A DNA stretch of 64,000 bases from Aradus depressus. Lineage: Eukaryota; Arthropoda; Insecta; Hemiptera; Aradidae. Below are positions 40,956 through 51,165 of the stretch, piece after piece (position 1 is the stretch's first letter; every line of letters starts with the position of its first letter). Made by a program: the position numbers and the translations under genes. A model generated the notes under the pieces. That model was not told the origin of the DNA, made no database searches, and was given only the letters and a program-made list of their open reading frames with translations. The stretch spans positions 46,517,087-46,581,086 of the forward strand of contig OY759216.1 in NCBI GenBank assembly GCA_963662175.1, read 5' to 3'.

Positions 40956-41218
40956 TTGAGTTAGTTATTATGACTCATGGCCGGTCTTCAACTATGAAGT
41001 CATATCGAGCGACGAATGAGCGATATATATATATATATATATATAACTACGAGGTCATACCGCCTACTACCTTGTGTCGCTCTCGTGGACATGAGGTAAG
41101 GGTCTTTAACGAATACCTGACATCGTACAGGATCCATACCATCGCTTAAACTCCCATCCAAAGGACAACATGCTTAAATTTTTTTTTCACCTGCCAGAGA
41201 GTCTCGGCGCGGTTTCAA
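40955..41218 (-). mobile_element. SINE, interrupted by (TA)n
   Basis: Tail TTAGTTATTATGACTCATGG and GTCATATCGAGCGACGAATG then AGCG, then a (AT)n run at 41023-41044, after which SINE sequence restarts (AACTACGAGGTCATACCGCC), so a stretch is duplicated around the microsatellite. It extends to CACCTGCCAGAGAGTCTCGG. Confidence 0.75.
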
Positions 41219-41337
41219 AATTTGGAATGTGTATTGAGGAAATACTGCCCTAATCAATTGACTAGACTTACGACTTAAAAAAACAAGTCATGAGAAATGA
41301 AGTCAAGTCAAATCAATCCATCACCATTATTGGATTT
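41219..41337. other. Short unassigned segment
   Basis: Nothing recognised. Confidence 0.3.
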
Positions 41338-41480
41338 AATAATAATAATAATAATAATTTATTTCCGTTAAACCAATACATGGTAATAGGATACATCAAA
41401 ATAATTTATACATTAAGATAGCTTATAAATTAGATTTATAACTACTTGAGTCTCATCTCTATGATTAGTAGTAATAACAA
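41338..41480 (-). mobile_element. LINE 3' end, inverted copy
   Basis: (AAT)n at 41338-41361 then TTTATTTCCGTTAAACCAAT, ACATGGTAATAGGATACATC, ATTAGATTTATAACTACTTG, the inverse of 37780-37985 but lacking the ACTGTGTGACCTGTGTACAT portion. Confidence 0.75.
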
Positions 41481-41579
41481 AACTATTAAAAAACGTAAAA
41501 TGAAATTAATAAAAATTGAACAAATAAATGCTTAAAAATATATGAGTATATAAAAGAAATTAAAAAGTGTATACAAATA

Positions 41580-41815
41580 TTTGAAATGAGAGGCCGAGAT
41601 CCCTACACAGGCTCTGATGAAACCTCAAGATCTTGGAAACGGCATTCCCGATTTCCAACAAACATGGCTAAGAACCATCTCACAAATACCAGCTTTTGAA
41701 ACAAAAAAAAAAACAGTTTTGAAATCGGTTCAGCCGTCTTGGAGCTACGTGCGAGTGTGAGTGTGTGTGAAGACAAAGGCTTCAAACTTATAACACCCCT
41801 CCTTTTGCGTTGGGG
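41580..41815. mobile_element. Probable LINE-type 3' end
   Basis: GAAATCGGTTCAGCCGTCTT then GGAGCTACGTGCGAG, followed by CTTATAACACCCCTCCTTTT then GCGTTGGGG, closely resembles the 3' ends of insect RTE-like elements. The frame on the minus strand is incidental. There is only one copy here. Confidence 0.45.
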
Positions 41816-41844
41816 ATTAAAAAAGAATATTTAAGCTCAAAGTA

Positions 41845-41962
41845 ATCTTTAAATTGTAACGCATAGCAACAAATTAAAAAATATATTTCTATTATTGGTA
41901 GTTCGGCCATAACTGGACTTTTATCCCAACAACATTTTTACAGACTACTCTCTTTCCTCTCA
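41845..41962. repeat. Dispersed repeat family F
   Basis: GTAACGCATAGCAACAAATT ... ATATATTTCTATTATT recurs at 59366-59408; TTCGGCCATAACTGGACTTT then TATCCCAACAACATTTTTAC recurs at 18885-18950. Confidence 0.5.
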
Positions 41963-42078
41963 GGTTCATTTCAAACTGGCATTACTGGGTATAAGAAAGC
42001 CACTCTCAGAATAAGGCTGTACATTGAGACAAAGAAAGCCGTTGATGGCAACACATCACTTTCATATACCCGTTTGGT
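41963..42078. mobile_element. Small MITE-like element, copy 2
   Basis: AAACTGGCATTACTGGGTAT then AAGAAAGCCACTCTCAGAAT ... CACTTTCATATACCCG; related to 27829-27950. Here the left outer end is preserved and the right one is lost. Confidence 0.55.
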
Positions 42079-42590
42079 TTAAGAAATTCCTGTTATAGCC
42101 ACATCACATATTTCTTTATCTAGTGTAAATTAACCCGCCTTGTCTAACGGCCTTGCTATATCTATTTACGTTTTGACAGATGACCCGTTCATATTGCAGA
42201 AAGTTTTTCTCTTTCCCATAGATTTTTTTTTTGTTTTGATCCAGAATTGTAATTGTGGTGCTAACTAAAGAGATTCCAGTTTTCTCCAGGCAACTTTTAC
42301 GGTGGATCAACTCTCCCTTCCTATACCGGCCTCTGTCTGAAAGTGCACTCTTGCAGTCTTCCAGCCGGGTGCTGCACCCATCCTGTATCCTTCCTTTCTA
42401 GCGATAAATGGCACACTAAATGCACACCTCTCCAATTCTCTTGTTTCTCATCCTCTGGCAATTTCACTTATTCAGAGAAATCTTTCTTATTTGCATTTGG
42501 CATATACGTATCTACTGTTTGCATAGTGTATTCCGTTAGTTGAGATTTGACAGTTACAGCTACGTAAAAAGTTTTAAGAGAGTTTACATT
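42079..42590. other. Unassigned spacer
   Basis: No gene supported; frames 42116-42310 (-) and 42343-42543 (+) have no recognised domain. Confidence 0.35.
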
Positions 42591-42769
42591 TGTAATATTT
42601 ATTTCCGTTGAACCATAACATAATAGGACACGTTATAAAAATGTATACGTCAAGATAGATTATAGATGAAAGCAATTTATTTAAGCGGCACGCAAGTCCA
42701 TTTCACAAAATGCAATACAATGAAAAAATAAATAAAACTATATGAAAAATAAACAAAAACCTACAAACG
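42590..42769 (-). mobile_element. LINE 3'-tail fragment
   Basis: ATTTATTTCCGTTGAACCAT then AACATAATAGGACACG matches the tail family of 37940-37975, inverted. It is followed by CAATTTATTTAAGCGGCACG, another tail-like start also seen in diverged form at 43830. Confidence 0.5.
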
Positions 42770-43040
42770 ATTGCCCGGTAGCTCGAACCGAGCCCTCAGG
42801 TTTTTTATCTGAGAGGTGAAAACAACTTGAGCACGCCGTCCTTAGCTTGGGACGTTAGGTGATTGTCGCGAGCCTGTATGATGTCAGGTACTCGGTAAAG
42901 ACCCCTTACCCAAGTGAATAAAAATCCAGGGTAGGCAACATTTAAGTTGATTCGGGCACATGTCCACCAGAGCGCTCATTCGTCGCTCGATATGACTTCG
43001 TAGGTGAAGACCGGCCATGAGTCATAATAACTAACTCAAT
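42770..43040 (+). mobile_element. SINE, adjoining LINE copy 2
   Basis: The head is collapsed: CCCGGTAGCTCGAACCGAGC fuses A-box and B-box regions, so the tRNA-like part is mostly deleted. The body runs to CATGAGTCATAATAACTAAC, where LINE sequence begins in the opposite orientation. The junction is identical to that at 40955. Confidence 0.85.
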
Positions 43041-43790
43041 CTGAACAATATATGCAATAGGTAGATGTGATATACAATATAAAACTAGAATACATCAGAT
43101 GGGAAAAGCCACCAAGTGCTGACACTCCCTATGACAAAGCAGGTCCCGCGCGCGGTCAACGTCGTTGAAGGCGTAGTGAGGATTGTCAGGGTGAATATGT
43201 GAGTATAGGCGTTGTGTGATTGGGTTGGTTGCTGAGGTTCTTATGGAATTTTTGGAAACGGGTCTGGGTTAAATCTTGAACGTAAGGGATGTTGAGATCT
43301 TTATGAAGGATTTTTTTAGGGAATAAAACGGAGCGATTGCGATTCGTCTGAGGTCTTTGTATTGAAAATATTGGACTATATTGATTTTAGAATGTTTAGC
43401 GAAGCCCCAGAATTCAAGTTCGCCTAAATGGGTTTTAGTATTGTTTTATAAATTGTTAATTTGTTTTTTAATGGTAATTTAGATTTGGGTCCAAGTTCGC
43501 TTCATTGCAGTCTATATCATCGATTATGTTATATTCTCTTAAATCGCGTGATCCAGATGTCTACTGTCCATGTAGATCCCCAGTTAGCGAACTTGGTTGG
43601 AATAAGGAAGAACGATATTGTTGTTGGTAACGGGGAGAAAAGTTTGGCGGCGAAGAGTGAATGTAATGTGAGCACACTTCTAAGTATTCAGCTTGATACG
43701 CCGCAGGTTACACCATTTAGAAATCTCGTCAAGATGTTCCTGGAGATGTACGCAAGGATTGGATCGGAATCTGGGGAAATAAATAATCTA
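43030..43790 (-). pseudogene. jockey-type LINE reverse transcriptase fragment, copy 2
   Basis: The longer of the two copies. Minus-strand translation with frameshifts shows, in order, VHLQEHLDEISKWCNLRRIK then LNT*KCAHITFTLRR (about 43745-43660), IVLPYSNQVR*LGIYMDSR (43625-43560, the V-YLG--LD-RL-W block), PKSKLPLKNKLTIYKTILKP (about 43490-43428), LWG at the Q-LWG motif, then the same C-terminus and 3' UTR as copy 1. These are conserved blocks of the thumb and C-terminal part of jockey-clade reverse transcriptase. Several stops and frameshifts show long decay. The N-terminal endonuclease and RT catalytic FADD block are absent. Confidence 0.85.
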
Positions 43791-44365
43791 ACAAAAAATG
43801 ATCGAAACAAAATTTCAGAGAGAAGAAAGTAATTTATTTGGCCCGGCATTCTAGTGCCTTTCACAAAAATGACAAAATAGAATACAAAAAATAAATAAAT
43901 AAAACAAAAGTAGTACTTAGTAACCAGTTATGGGGCTAAAATGTCCTGAGGGAGTCTGCGTTGCAGTCGGCCATGTGCGGTGCGGTGGGTTGTCCAATAT
44001 TGAAGTGGACAGCTCCAGGGCTGAGGGACAGGTTCTGGAGGAACGTCTCAGAGTTCGTAGGACGGTGTCCATAGTCCAATGCAAAAAGAGTGACTAATTT
44101 TATAAAAAAATTATATTGTGAAATTTTCAAAATATCCATCTTCTAGATCCAAAAAATGGCAGTCTGAAATCTCAAAGCCGATGGAATACAAAATGGCGGC
44201 CAATTAAACCTATAGTTTTTTGAAAAAATTGACTTTTTTTATGACAAATGAAACTTGATCTATCTAAAACTAGATAAAATATCAATTTAAAAATCCTAGT
44301 CTGAACTCATAAATCTGATGGAACGGTGAATCAGACGTCACTCAAAATCCCACTTTTGGAACCCA
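43791..44365. other. Unassigned spacer
   Basis: 43828-43905 resembles a tail (TTTATTTGGCCCGGCATTCT then AGTGCCTTTCAC). The minus frame 43936-44139 is not recognised. Confidence 0.35.
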
Positions 44366-44532
44366 AAAGAGGTCAGGTACTCGTTAAACATCCCTCACCT
44401 TGGTAAATAAATGAGAATAGACAAAATTTAGAACTCCCACAGTAGAGTCGGACTCATGTCCACCAGAGTGACGAAAGAGCGCTCTGGTAGTAGACAATAT
44501 GACCTCGTAGTTAAAGCCCGGGCCTGAGGAAT
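44366..44532 (+). mobile_element. SINE 3' half
   Basis: GAGGTCAGGTACTCGTTAAA to GTTAAAGCCCGGGCCTGAGG; no tail repeat is left. Confidence 0.85.
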
Positions 44533-44699
44533 ATATTTAACAATAAAAACCCAAAACTACCCCATGGGAGCTATGTCCAGTTCTTTATGAATTATACTGC
44601 CTCTCACGAACCACGGTGGGTTGAGACCTATGCGGTTTTGTTTTGAAATTATTGTAATTTTCGTTTTACTGTTTTGCTTGCACTTCACCATATTTACAA

Positions 44700-44840
44700 A
44701 ATTTCAGATGCCCCTATATAACTCAACTATTTATTTTTTAGCACAAACAGACGATTGGTTTTGGGCTGAAAGAAAAAAATTAATTGATCAGTTCGTTCTG
44801 CGGAAGTACATAGCCGAAGATTCACGACAACTTTTTTTAT
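44700..44840 (+). mobile_element. Family B 3' fragment
   Basis: GACGATTGGTTTTGGGCTGA, AATTAATTGATCAGTTCGTT then CTGCGGAAGTACATAGCCGA and AGATTCACGACAACTTTTTT. Confidence 0.7.
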
Positions 44841-44889
44841 ATGTATAAGAAAAAAATTAATTTAAATTTGTTCTTTACCCCGTTGCTTG

Positions 44890-45215
44890 GGACGTGAGCC
44901 TGTCCCCCGAAGACAGTGTGACCAGCACTTCGGCGTCATGCCTCCCTAGAGCTCTCTATCACTGTCCAACTGTCCATACAATTAGTCTTCTAGCTCCTCC
45001 ATTTTTCTTCTCATAGTTGTATTGCCTTATTATATTAAGGTGTTTCTTCAGTCCCTTAAACACATCTGAAAGGAACAGGATGACTCCCCGAAGACAGACG
45101 TGGACTTGTATCTTCTCCGAAGACCACTTTCTTTCCTCACGCACCGCTTCTGACAGCTCCCGGACCCATTCCTTCCATCACTCCACTTTCACGTTAACTG
45201 CTGCCGCAGCGGAAC
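44890..45215 (-). pseudogene. Decayed coding fragment, family not recognised
   Basis: Minus-strand translation from about 45213 reads VNVKVE*WKEWVRELSEAVR then EERKWSSEKIQVHVCLRGVI, LFLSDVFKGLKKHLNIIRQY and NYEKK. Then, with a one-base shift at the A5 run (about 45004-45008), MEELED*LYGQLDSDREL, and further on HDAEVLVTLSSGDRLTSQAT. The amino-acid pattern (amphipathic, continuous over about 100 codons) looks like once-real coding sequence. A pyrimidine-rich stretch ending in CAG just upstream (about 45225-45200) could be an old splice acceptor. Stops and shifts indicate a pseudogene or a transposed exon. I cannot name the protein; a mobile-element origin is also possible. Confidence 0.45.
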
Positions 45216-45329
45216 AAAAAAAATAAATAAAAAATTGAATTATGTCGTTAAAGTGTAAGAGAGAGACAGAAAGAACTATTTCCTCCGTTTAAAGAGAGAT
45301 CATCTTTTGGATCTATAAAACAACTGCAG

Positions 45330-45530
45330 AAAAGTTGTCGTTGAATCATCGGTAATGTACTTCGCCCGCTCAAATAAATCAACTAAACTTTCGCTCTCTC
45401 TCTGAAAACAATTTACTGATTCGGATGAAAATCAATCACTTCTGAATCATCATACTTAAATCGTTTGTTGATAGATTCGTTACATCGATAGTTATAACTA
45501 TCGAAACATTCATTACTTCGCTAAATTAGA
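45330..45530 (-). mobile_element. Family B 5'-oriented fragment, inverted
   Basis: GTTGAATCATCGGTAATGTA then CTTCGCCCGCTCAAATAAAT, TCGCTCTCTCTCTGAAAACA and one monomer trace. Confidence 0.6.
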
Positions 45531-45534
45531 GTTC

Positions 45535-46055
45535 TTGTGTTGTGCAATAGAAATTTTAGGATATTACTTGGAGGGTTTAGATATGAGTTTTGTCCTCAAA
45601 GTGTCTGCAGGCTCTGTACCTTTGAAAAGGACGACCTCATACACTTTTTGTTCTGTTGTCCCACTTTGTGTATCCCCAGGCAAACATTTCTCCACAATTA
45701 TCTCACTAATAGACCAGAATACGACTCAGAACCAATTGTGCATTTTTATATAACTTAGATGTTAAAAAAATTAACAATTTTATTTTATTTTTTACTGTTG
45801 GCTTGAAAATAAAGAATATTATAATTTAATTTGTTGCATGTAAGATGGATATAATATATATATTATATACATTTTTTTTTTTATTTAGTTGCTATAATGC
45901 TTATTTTGTACAATTTTCTACATTTTTTCTTTTATTTTATTTTATATAACTATAAGAATATGTATTTTGTTAAAAAAAAACAAAAAAAAAAAACACTCAT
46001 TGCCCTAAAGGTTGTAATCTTTAGTGCAATAAAAGTTTATCTATCTATCTATATT
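45535..46055 (+). pseudogene. LINE C-terminal fragment with 3' tail
   Basis: The frame 45537-45758 encodes CRLCTFEKDDLIHFLFCCPT then LCIPRQTFL, the CxxC-(x)-E-D-HFLF-CP-----R arrangement of the zinc-knuckle end of non-LTR retrotransposon polyproteins, and stops naturally at 45756. The 3' UTR is AT-rich and ends TGCAATAAAAGTTTATCTAT then CTATCTAT, a tandem TCTA tail expected for LINE 3' ends. Confidence 0.7.
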
Positions 46056-46187
46056 AAACTTTTTCATAAAAAAAAAAAAAAAAAAAAAAAACTTTATAGA
46101 ACTGGGGAAGTAAAAAAGAAACTGCAAAAATTTCTCTTCAAACTTTTTATTGTATCCTTTAGAATCAAGCTCAATGCGCATGTCCAG

Positions 46188-46605
46188 GTTTGTTTTACTC
46201 CCCACCTGTACTAAGTATAGGGGAAGTTATGTAATCGATCAAAACTGTTGCGCAGTTTTCAGCAAATTTAATGTTTTCCGACCTCCAAATTTCAAATATG
46301 AAAAAAAAAATGTCTGTGTGAGTGTCTGTGAACACGATAACTCCCGATAGAATGAATGTAATGTATCAATATGAAAATTTATATATCAATCCAGAATTCT
46401 CCAACGACAACACATATTGATTTTCAGTCAAATTGACTAAAGGAAAGGGGGGATTAGACTTAACACTGAAACAAAAACTACAATAACTGCCGATAGAATG
46501 AAGTTATCGACACGAAATTTAGTAGGATTTAGAAGCCTCTGTGTATCAACTAACTATTGAATATTAGCTCAAACGGTGGTTTACCGAACACCTTTTTTTT
46601 TTTGC
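46188..46605 (+). mobile_element. Family B element, reference compact copy
   Basis: Reference description of the family. Start palindrome ACTAAGTATAGGGGAAGTTA (CTATAC/GTATAG and CTTCCCC/GGGGAAG pair in better copies), then TGTAATCGATC. Head: TTTTCAGC..ATTT.ATGTTTTC then CGACCTCC, CAAATATGAAAAAAAAAATG, GTCTGTGAACACGATAACTC. Monomers: CCGATAGAATGAATGTA ... TTGATTTTCAGTCAAATTGA and CTGCCGATAGAATGAAGTTA ... GGATTTAGAAGCCTC. The final GGTGGTTTACCGAACACC end is a mutated form of the CGGTGATTCACCG hairpin. No protein coding. About 30 pieces of the family occur in this window. Confidence 0.8.
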
Positions 46606-46946
46606 TTAGCTGTCTGCATAAAGTAAGAAAGTGCATCTGGATAGGGAGGTTTGTGGTTGTGTGGACGCTGCAAGGTTCAGGTCGGGGTGAGACAGGATCG
46701 TAAAACTTTAATAGGGAAGAGAGTGTGGAGAGGCTGCTGGTCTGGAGGGACCTTGGCACATCTTCAGGCTTGAGAGAGTCACTTTCCACTCAAGGCCGGT
46801 CCACACATAATAGACCAGACCTCGACTGGACTGGATCCGGACCGGAGTCAATCATGTACGAATCACTGCTGTGTAAAGCGAATGGATAGAAAAATGACTC
46901 AATCGATGGAATAACCGGTCAGTCGCAATGTTTGAATTAGTTCACG
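46606..46946. other. Unassigned segment, possibly coding-derived
   Basis: The minus frame 46550-46789 includes LKPEDVPRSLQTSSLSTLSS, which has no family I recognise. A GACCAGACCTCGACTGGACT stretch (about 46813) contains short inverted repeats. Confidence 0.3.
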
Positions 46947-46994
46947 ATGTATCAAGAATATTTAATTATATCGATATTTTTGTTTTTGATATCT

Positions 46995-47130
46995 ACTGTT
47001 TTACTTCCACAGTTATACTGGAGTATAGAATATGTAAACGATCAAAAATTCAAAGAGGTTAAACCACATGTTTTCCGATCCCCCGATACCAAAAATGAAA
47101 AAATCTATCACCGACGACTTTTTTTTTTAT
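46995..47130 (+). mobile_element. Mini family B (internal deletion derivative)
   Basis: The head TTACTTCCACAGTTATACTG, TATGTAAACGATCAAAAATT, CACATGTTTTCCGATCCCCC then CCAAAAATGAAAAAA passes directly into the end hairpin remnant CTATCACCGACGACTTTTTT. All monomers are deleted, leaving about 130 bp with both ends. Confidence 0.75.
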
Positions 47131-47369
47131 TGGGCGGTGATAGATTGCGCTCGTCTGCTTAAATAGAAGCCTTTTTGCGCACAGCATTATTATTACATAT
47201 TGTTTTGGTTTCTTATACTATATACGACAATAACGTAATAATTGATTTATTCATATATTTATAACAGCAATAAAGTCTTTTCTCCTATATATCATAAAAC
47301 AATTCTCCAGTTTCTTTATATTCTTAAATAAAAATAAATCAATTATTATTTTATTGTCGTTATAGATAT
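47131..47369. other. AT-rich spacer
   Basis: Nothing recognised. Confidence 0.35.
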
Positions 47370-47560
47370 AAAAACAAGAAGGCAAATATAGCGCCAAATA
47401 TGGTGCGACAGTGATTCAGCTGTGTTTTGAATTTTTTTTTTTTACTAATGTTTTTTGTTTGTTACAATGTATATGGTTTTTTGTTGTTATGATTATTATG
47501 TTATATCTCACCATTAAAAAATTATCTGTCTTATTTGATTCGTGAAAAAGTTAAAATCAC
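47370..47560 (+). repeat. Dispersed repeat family E, weak copy
   Basis: GTGATTCAGCTGTGTTTTGA and TTTGTTACAATGTATATGGT correspond in order to landmarks of 22280-22790 and 35080-35560. Confidence 0.3.
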
Positions 47561-47944
47561 CAAATTTGCAGGAGTACGATAAGGGATACGATCCAATATT
47601 TTTTTAAATTTATTTACTTTTGCCTTACTGCACCTAACCTAATCCAAAATTGTTTGCTCAATAAATTTCTGGAGTTTTTTTCGGACCATGGTGACAGTGC
47701 GGGCTAAAGCGTAGGGCTTACCATGGTTGCGAATTCCCGGACCCATGGATGTTGTAAATAACTAAATAAAACCGTTATAGAGACATGACTAATGCAGTTA
47801 TTTGGGTGAAGCCTCCTCCCTCCTCTTTGGCTGAAAATCAATATGAGAATCAATTAATAATCAATCCCTTGTGATAATTAAAAAAAAAATTATGTTAAAT
47901 AAAATAAATGTATAAATAATAATTGAATTAACAATAAATATTAA
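47561..47944. other. Spacer with B monomer scrap
   Basis: 47795-47850 (CAGTTATTTGGGTGAAGCCT ... CTTTGGCTGAAAATCAATAT) is an inverted B monomer piece; the rest is unassigned. Confidence 0.4.
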
Positions 47945-48107
47945 CAAATTTCCTGTAGAAATTGTTGCTGGTCTTCTACTAATTTTGATTTCTTCAGTAG
48001 TTTCCAAAAAGGGCCCTAAAAATATCGATAGTTCATTATGTTCAATTTTTTTAATTAAAAAAAAAAGTTTCAATTAATAACTATTTCATTTGGATTTCTT
48101 CTAAAGA
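47945..48107 (+). repeat. Dispersed repeat family D, copy 3
   Basis: Matches 5-165 from TTCCTGTAGAAATT to TTTCATTTGGATTTCTTCTA with few differences; a SINE fragment follows immediately. Confidence 0.75.
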
Positions 48108-48212
48108 TACTAAAGACCCCTACCCTAGGTGAATAAAATTTGAGGATAAGCGAAATTTATTACTCCGATAGTATTTGACCTCACAGTTAAAGCCCGGGCA
48201 TGAGTCACAATT
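48108..48212 (+). mobile_element. SINE 3' fragment
   Basis: CTAAAGACCCCTACCCTAGG to CACAGTTAAAGCCCGGGCAT then GAGTCACAATTAC; the central CCACCAGAG...GTAGTAGGCG part is deleted. Confidence 0.85.
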
Positions 48213-49853
48213 ACTTTTTCTCACTAATTGGATATATTTTTGTTTTGCAGGTATGTAGCAGTTGAGTTTTGCAGACTGAATTCATACAGACTGGGTAATG
48301 TATTATAACAACGTTTTTCAAAGTCTTCGTATTTCTTGTACCATTCTACTTTCTTCTTTTTTAAAATATCTCAAGAAATGAATTCAGACTAAAATCGGAA
48401 ATAGCGTTTTCAACTAATTTACACCTTTTAAGATCTTCTGAATCTGATGAAGTATACAACTTGTCCACGTTATTATCTGTGTATTAAAAAATGTGTATTA
48501 AATCCGCAACGTTTCTCGACAAGACCGCCCTTGCGAAATATGCCATGTAAAAGCAGTAAACAACAGTACATTACGCTGCAAAAATTCTTTTAATATGCAA
48601 TAAAACCGTTAAAATATTCAAATATATTAATGTGCAGTAAAATAATTCTATAAGTTATGAACTGAAAAAGAAATTGGAGGAGGAAATTCAAAAATTAAAC
48701 CTAAATGACTTGAGAATATTGTTGTATATATATTTTTTTTTACACCAAAATATGATAATACAAAATATTAGACGACCAAAAACAGCAAAATATAATCGTA
48801 CATAATAAAAGAAATGATTAAAACTTAATGTAGTATCTATAAAACACTTATTTTTTTTAAAGCCAAAATACGAAAACATGTAATACAAACAAAAATTGAA
48901 AAACAACAATCAATACTTAATCGTATTTAAAAAAAGAAAAAAGAAACATAACTAAAACGTTAAATATTCAAAAAATAACCCTTTCCCAGGTGGCGCTGCG
49001 CTGATTAAAAAGCAAGAGAAAATGACAAAAGAGCTCACCTGTATTCACTGCTGGTCAATCTGTAATTTTATTTCACATGGAACTTGTTTTGAACAATAGT
49101 TGGAAACAACTACTTTTCCATCAGTTGTAAAAACTGTTACATCTTTGTTATTTGAATGCCTCGGTCCAATGTTTCAATTTACAGGAAAACGGCGAACTAG
49201 CTTTCGTAAATATTTATACAAACTTTCGTACTGAAAGTGACTATCAAAGGGCAAAAAAGGAGAGATGGAAAGCCGAAAATTATTGAGACGTTATTTTTTT
49301 CGGTGAATATTATGTTTATGTACATGCATTTCATTTCCAAGGTTGTATTTTAACATTTTTATTTCCAACACTTTTTTTTTAAAATCAGAACATGAAAGTA
49401 TGCAAATATATGCATTTATCACCAAATATGCAAAATGAAATTAGGCTTAATTGCATCTAAGTACTCTTAATTTGTGAAGATATTTGGACAAATATTTAAA
49501 AAAAAAAAGAACCCAAACAAAATATGCAATAGCAGAAAAATGCAGGCTCTGCTGAGGAATAGGACAGGGGAGGAAGGTTGCCTGGAGAGGATGGATGAGT
49601 GCCTGTTGGTCAAGTATAGCCATGGTCCGTTGACAGCTAACAGTACCTCGGCTGGTCATATTTAGCACTCACGTAGTAGGCCTCTTGACAATGGCCACCT
49701 CTGCTGGTGGCTCTTCTGAACAGGGTCTGTAATGAGCTGTGGACAGTCACCTCTGGTGGCCCAGTCATGAACACCCTCGGGCCAACTGAGCAGGTCAGCC
49801 TATCTCATTATCTATTATTTTGTATCTCATGGTAACTGTAGTTGTTTACTTCG
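48213..49853. other. Unassigned region
   Basis: 1.6 kb without a credible gene. AT-rich to 49500, with ATATGCAAATATATGC-type motifs at 48590-48625 and 49395-49440. 49540-49800 is more GC-balanced and contains AAATGCAGGCTCTGCTGAGG, faintly like a LINE zinc-knuckle start (CRLC then a stop), not enough to call. Confidence 0.4.
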
Positions 49854-50125
49854 AGTTAGTTATACTCATGCCCGGGCTTTAACTCATATCGTCTACTCGC
49901 TCTGGTGGACATGAGCCCGACTCTACGATGGGTGTCCTAAATTTTGCTAACCTAAATTTTTATTCACCTAGGCTAGGGGTGTGTAACGAGCACCTTACAT
50001 GGTACTGGCTCGAGACCATCGCTTAATGTCCTATCCGGACGGCATGCTCAAGGTTTTTCCACCTCCCACATAAAAAGAATTAAGGGCCTCGGCCGGGTTT
50101 CGAACCCGCGATCTTGAGCTCAGGA
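49854..50125 (-). mobile_element. SINE, near full length
   Basis: Tail AGTTAGTTATACTCATGCCC at 49854. Includes an intact B box (GGCCGGGTTTCGAACCCGCG, plus-strand view, near 50090-50109) and breaks at GAGCTCAGG before the A box, where a B fragment starts. Confidence 0.88.
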
Positions 50126-50400
50126 TTAGAAATTCGATGTTGAATTATCACCAGAATTTCATATTTACATGTGATCACGAAACTATTCAGAACCATATAG
50201 GCACGACACAAAATTTCATGTATAAATTTAAAACTTCATAAGAGCGACGCCAATTAATTTTTCGCGAAATCGGCCGAAGGTAAGGGAGGTCTCCCTACTC
50301 TCAACTCCAATAACTGCCGATGTTATGAATGTATCGTCGCAAAATTTAGTATGAGGATTCAGAAGCCCTTATGTAACCATTGATTTTTGTCAATATTCTC
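50123..50400 (+). mobile_element. Family B fragment
   Basis: AGAAATTCGATGTTGAATTA, then CACGAAACTATTCAGAACCA (shortened), monomers ATTTTTCGCGAAATCGGCCG and GCCGATGTTATGAATGTATC, up to CAGAAGCCCTTATGTAACCA. Confidence 0.7.
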
Positions 50401-51025
50401 TTTTTCACCGAATTAGCTAAGTCCAGGTACAAAACATTATTTTCCTCCTTTACTACTTATAATAATAAAAAATAAAATATTTTAAATTAATTTCTTAAAT
50501 TATTCAAATTAAAAAAAGGTTTAAATCTCTCATCGATCATATATTTTTTATTTTTAAATAAATAAAAAGTAAATTTAACTATATATCGATACTTTGTAGA
50601 TAAATATTATCGAATATTGATATCATGACGCGTGATTTTTTAAATATAAAATATTGATATTTACTTCTAGGTATGCATCATTACACATGAATGCTTATGG
50701 GAACGTTGCCTGTCGGTAGAAAAATGAGCGTGACTGTCCCGTAATATTTGTGTAAAAATGTGATTGAGAAGCCCGGAGGTATACCAAAGTTTTATTTTTT
50801 TTCTCCGATTGTTTATATTTATTCAACCTTTATTTATTCTGAGTTCTATTTCCAGATCTATGAAAAATAAATACTGACTAACCACAGTGGCACATCTGGA
50901 GACCGCTTTCAAGTTTAAAATTACTTATGTAAATATTTGGGTTCCTTCATCTCACTGATTTTTTCACAAGAAACTTCACTAATTTTCTCAGGAATAGTGT
51001 AAGCGCTATTATTGTCTCTTAAGTT
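50401..51025. other. Unassigned AT-rich spacer
   Basis: No feature recognised. Confidence 0.35.
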
Positions 51026-51165
51026 TTACTTCCCCAGCTATGCAATGTATAAGGGAAGTTATGTAATCGATCAGAAATTCGATGTTGTGTTTTCAACGGA
51101 ATTTCAAGCTTTCCGAACCCCTGATTCCAAAAATGAAAAAAAACAATTTCCTGTAGATTTTTTAT
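51026..51165 (+). mobile_element. Family B head joined to SINE
   Basis: TTACTTCCCCAGCTATGCAA then TGTATAAGGGAAGTTATG is a good start palindrome. The head is nearly consensus (TTTTCAACGGAATTTCAAGC). It breaks after GAAAAAAAACAATTTCCTGT and passes at about 51165 into SINE body sequence. Confidence 0.8.

Noticed and set aside
43461..43832. 123-codon plus-strand frame
   Set aside because: It is the antisense shadow of the jockey-type reverse transcriptase remnant on the minus strand.
46188..46605. Family B as a Helitron
   Set aside because: There is an end hairpin, but no TC start or CTRR terminus and no A-T target preference could be shown.
49540..49690. LINE zinc-knuckle start (CRLC)
   Set aside because: Only four residues fit before a stop and the downstream sequence has no supporting pattern.
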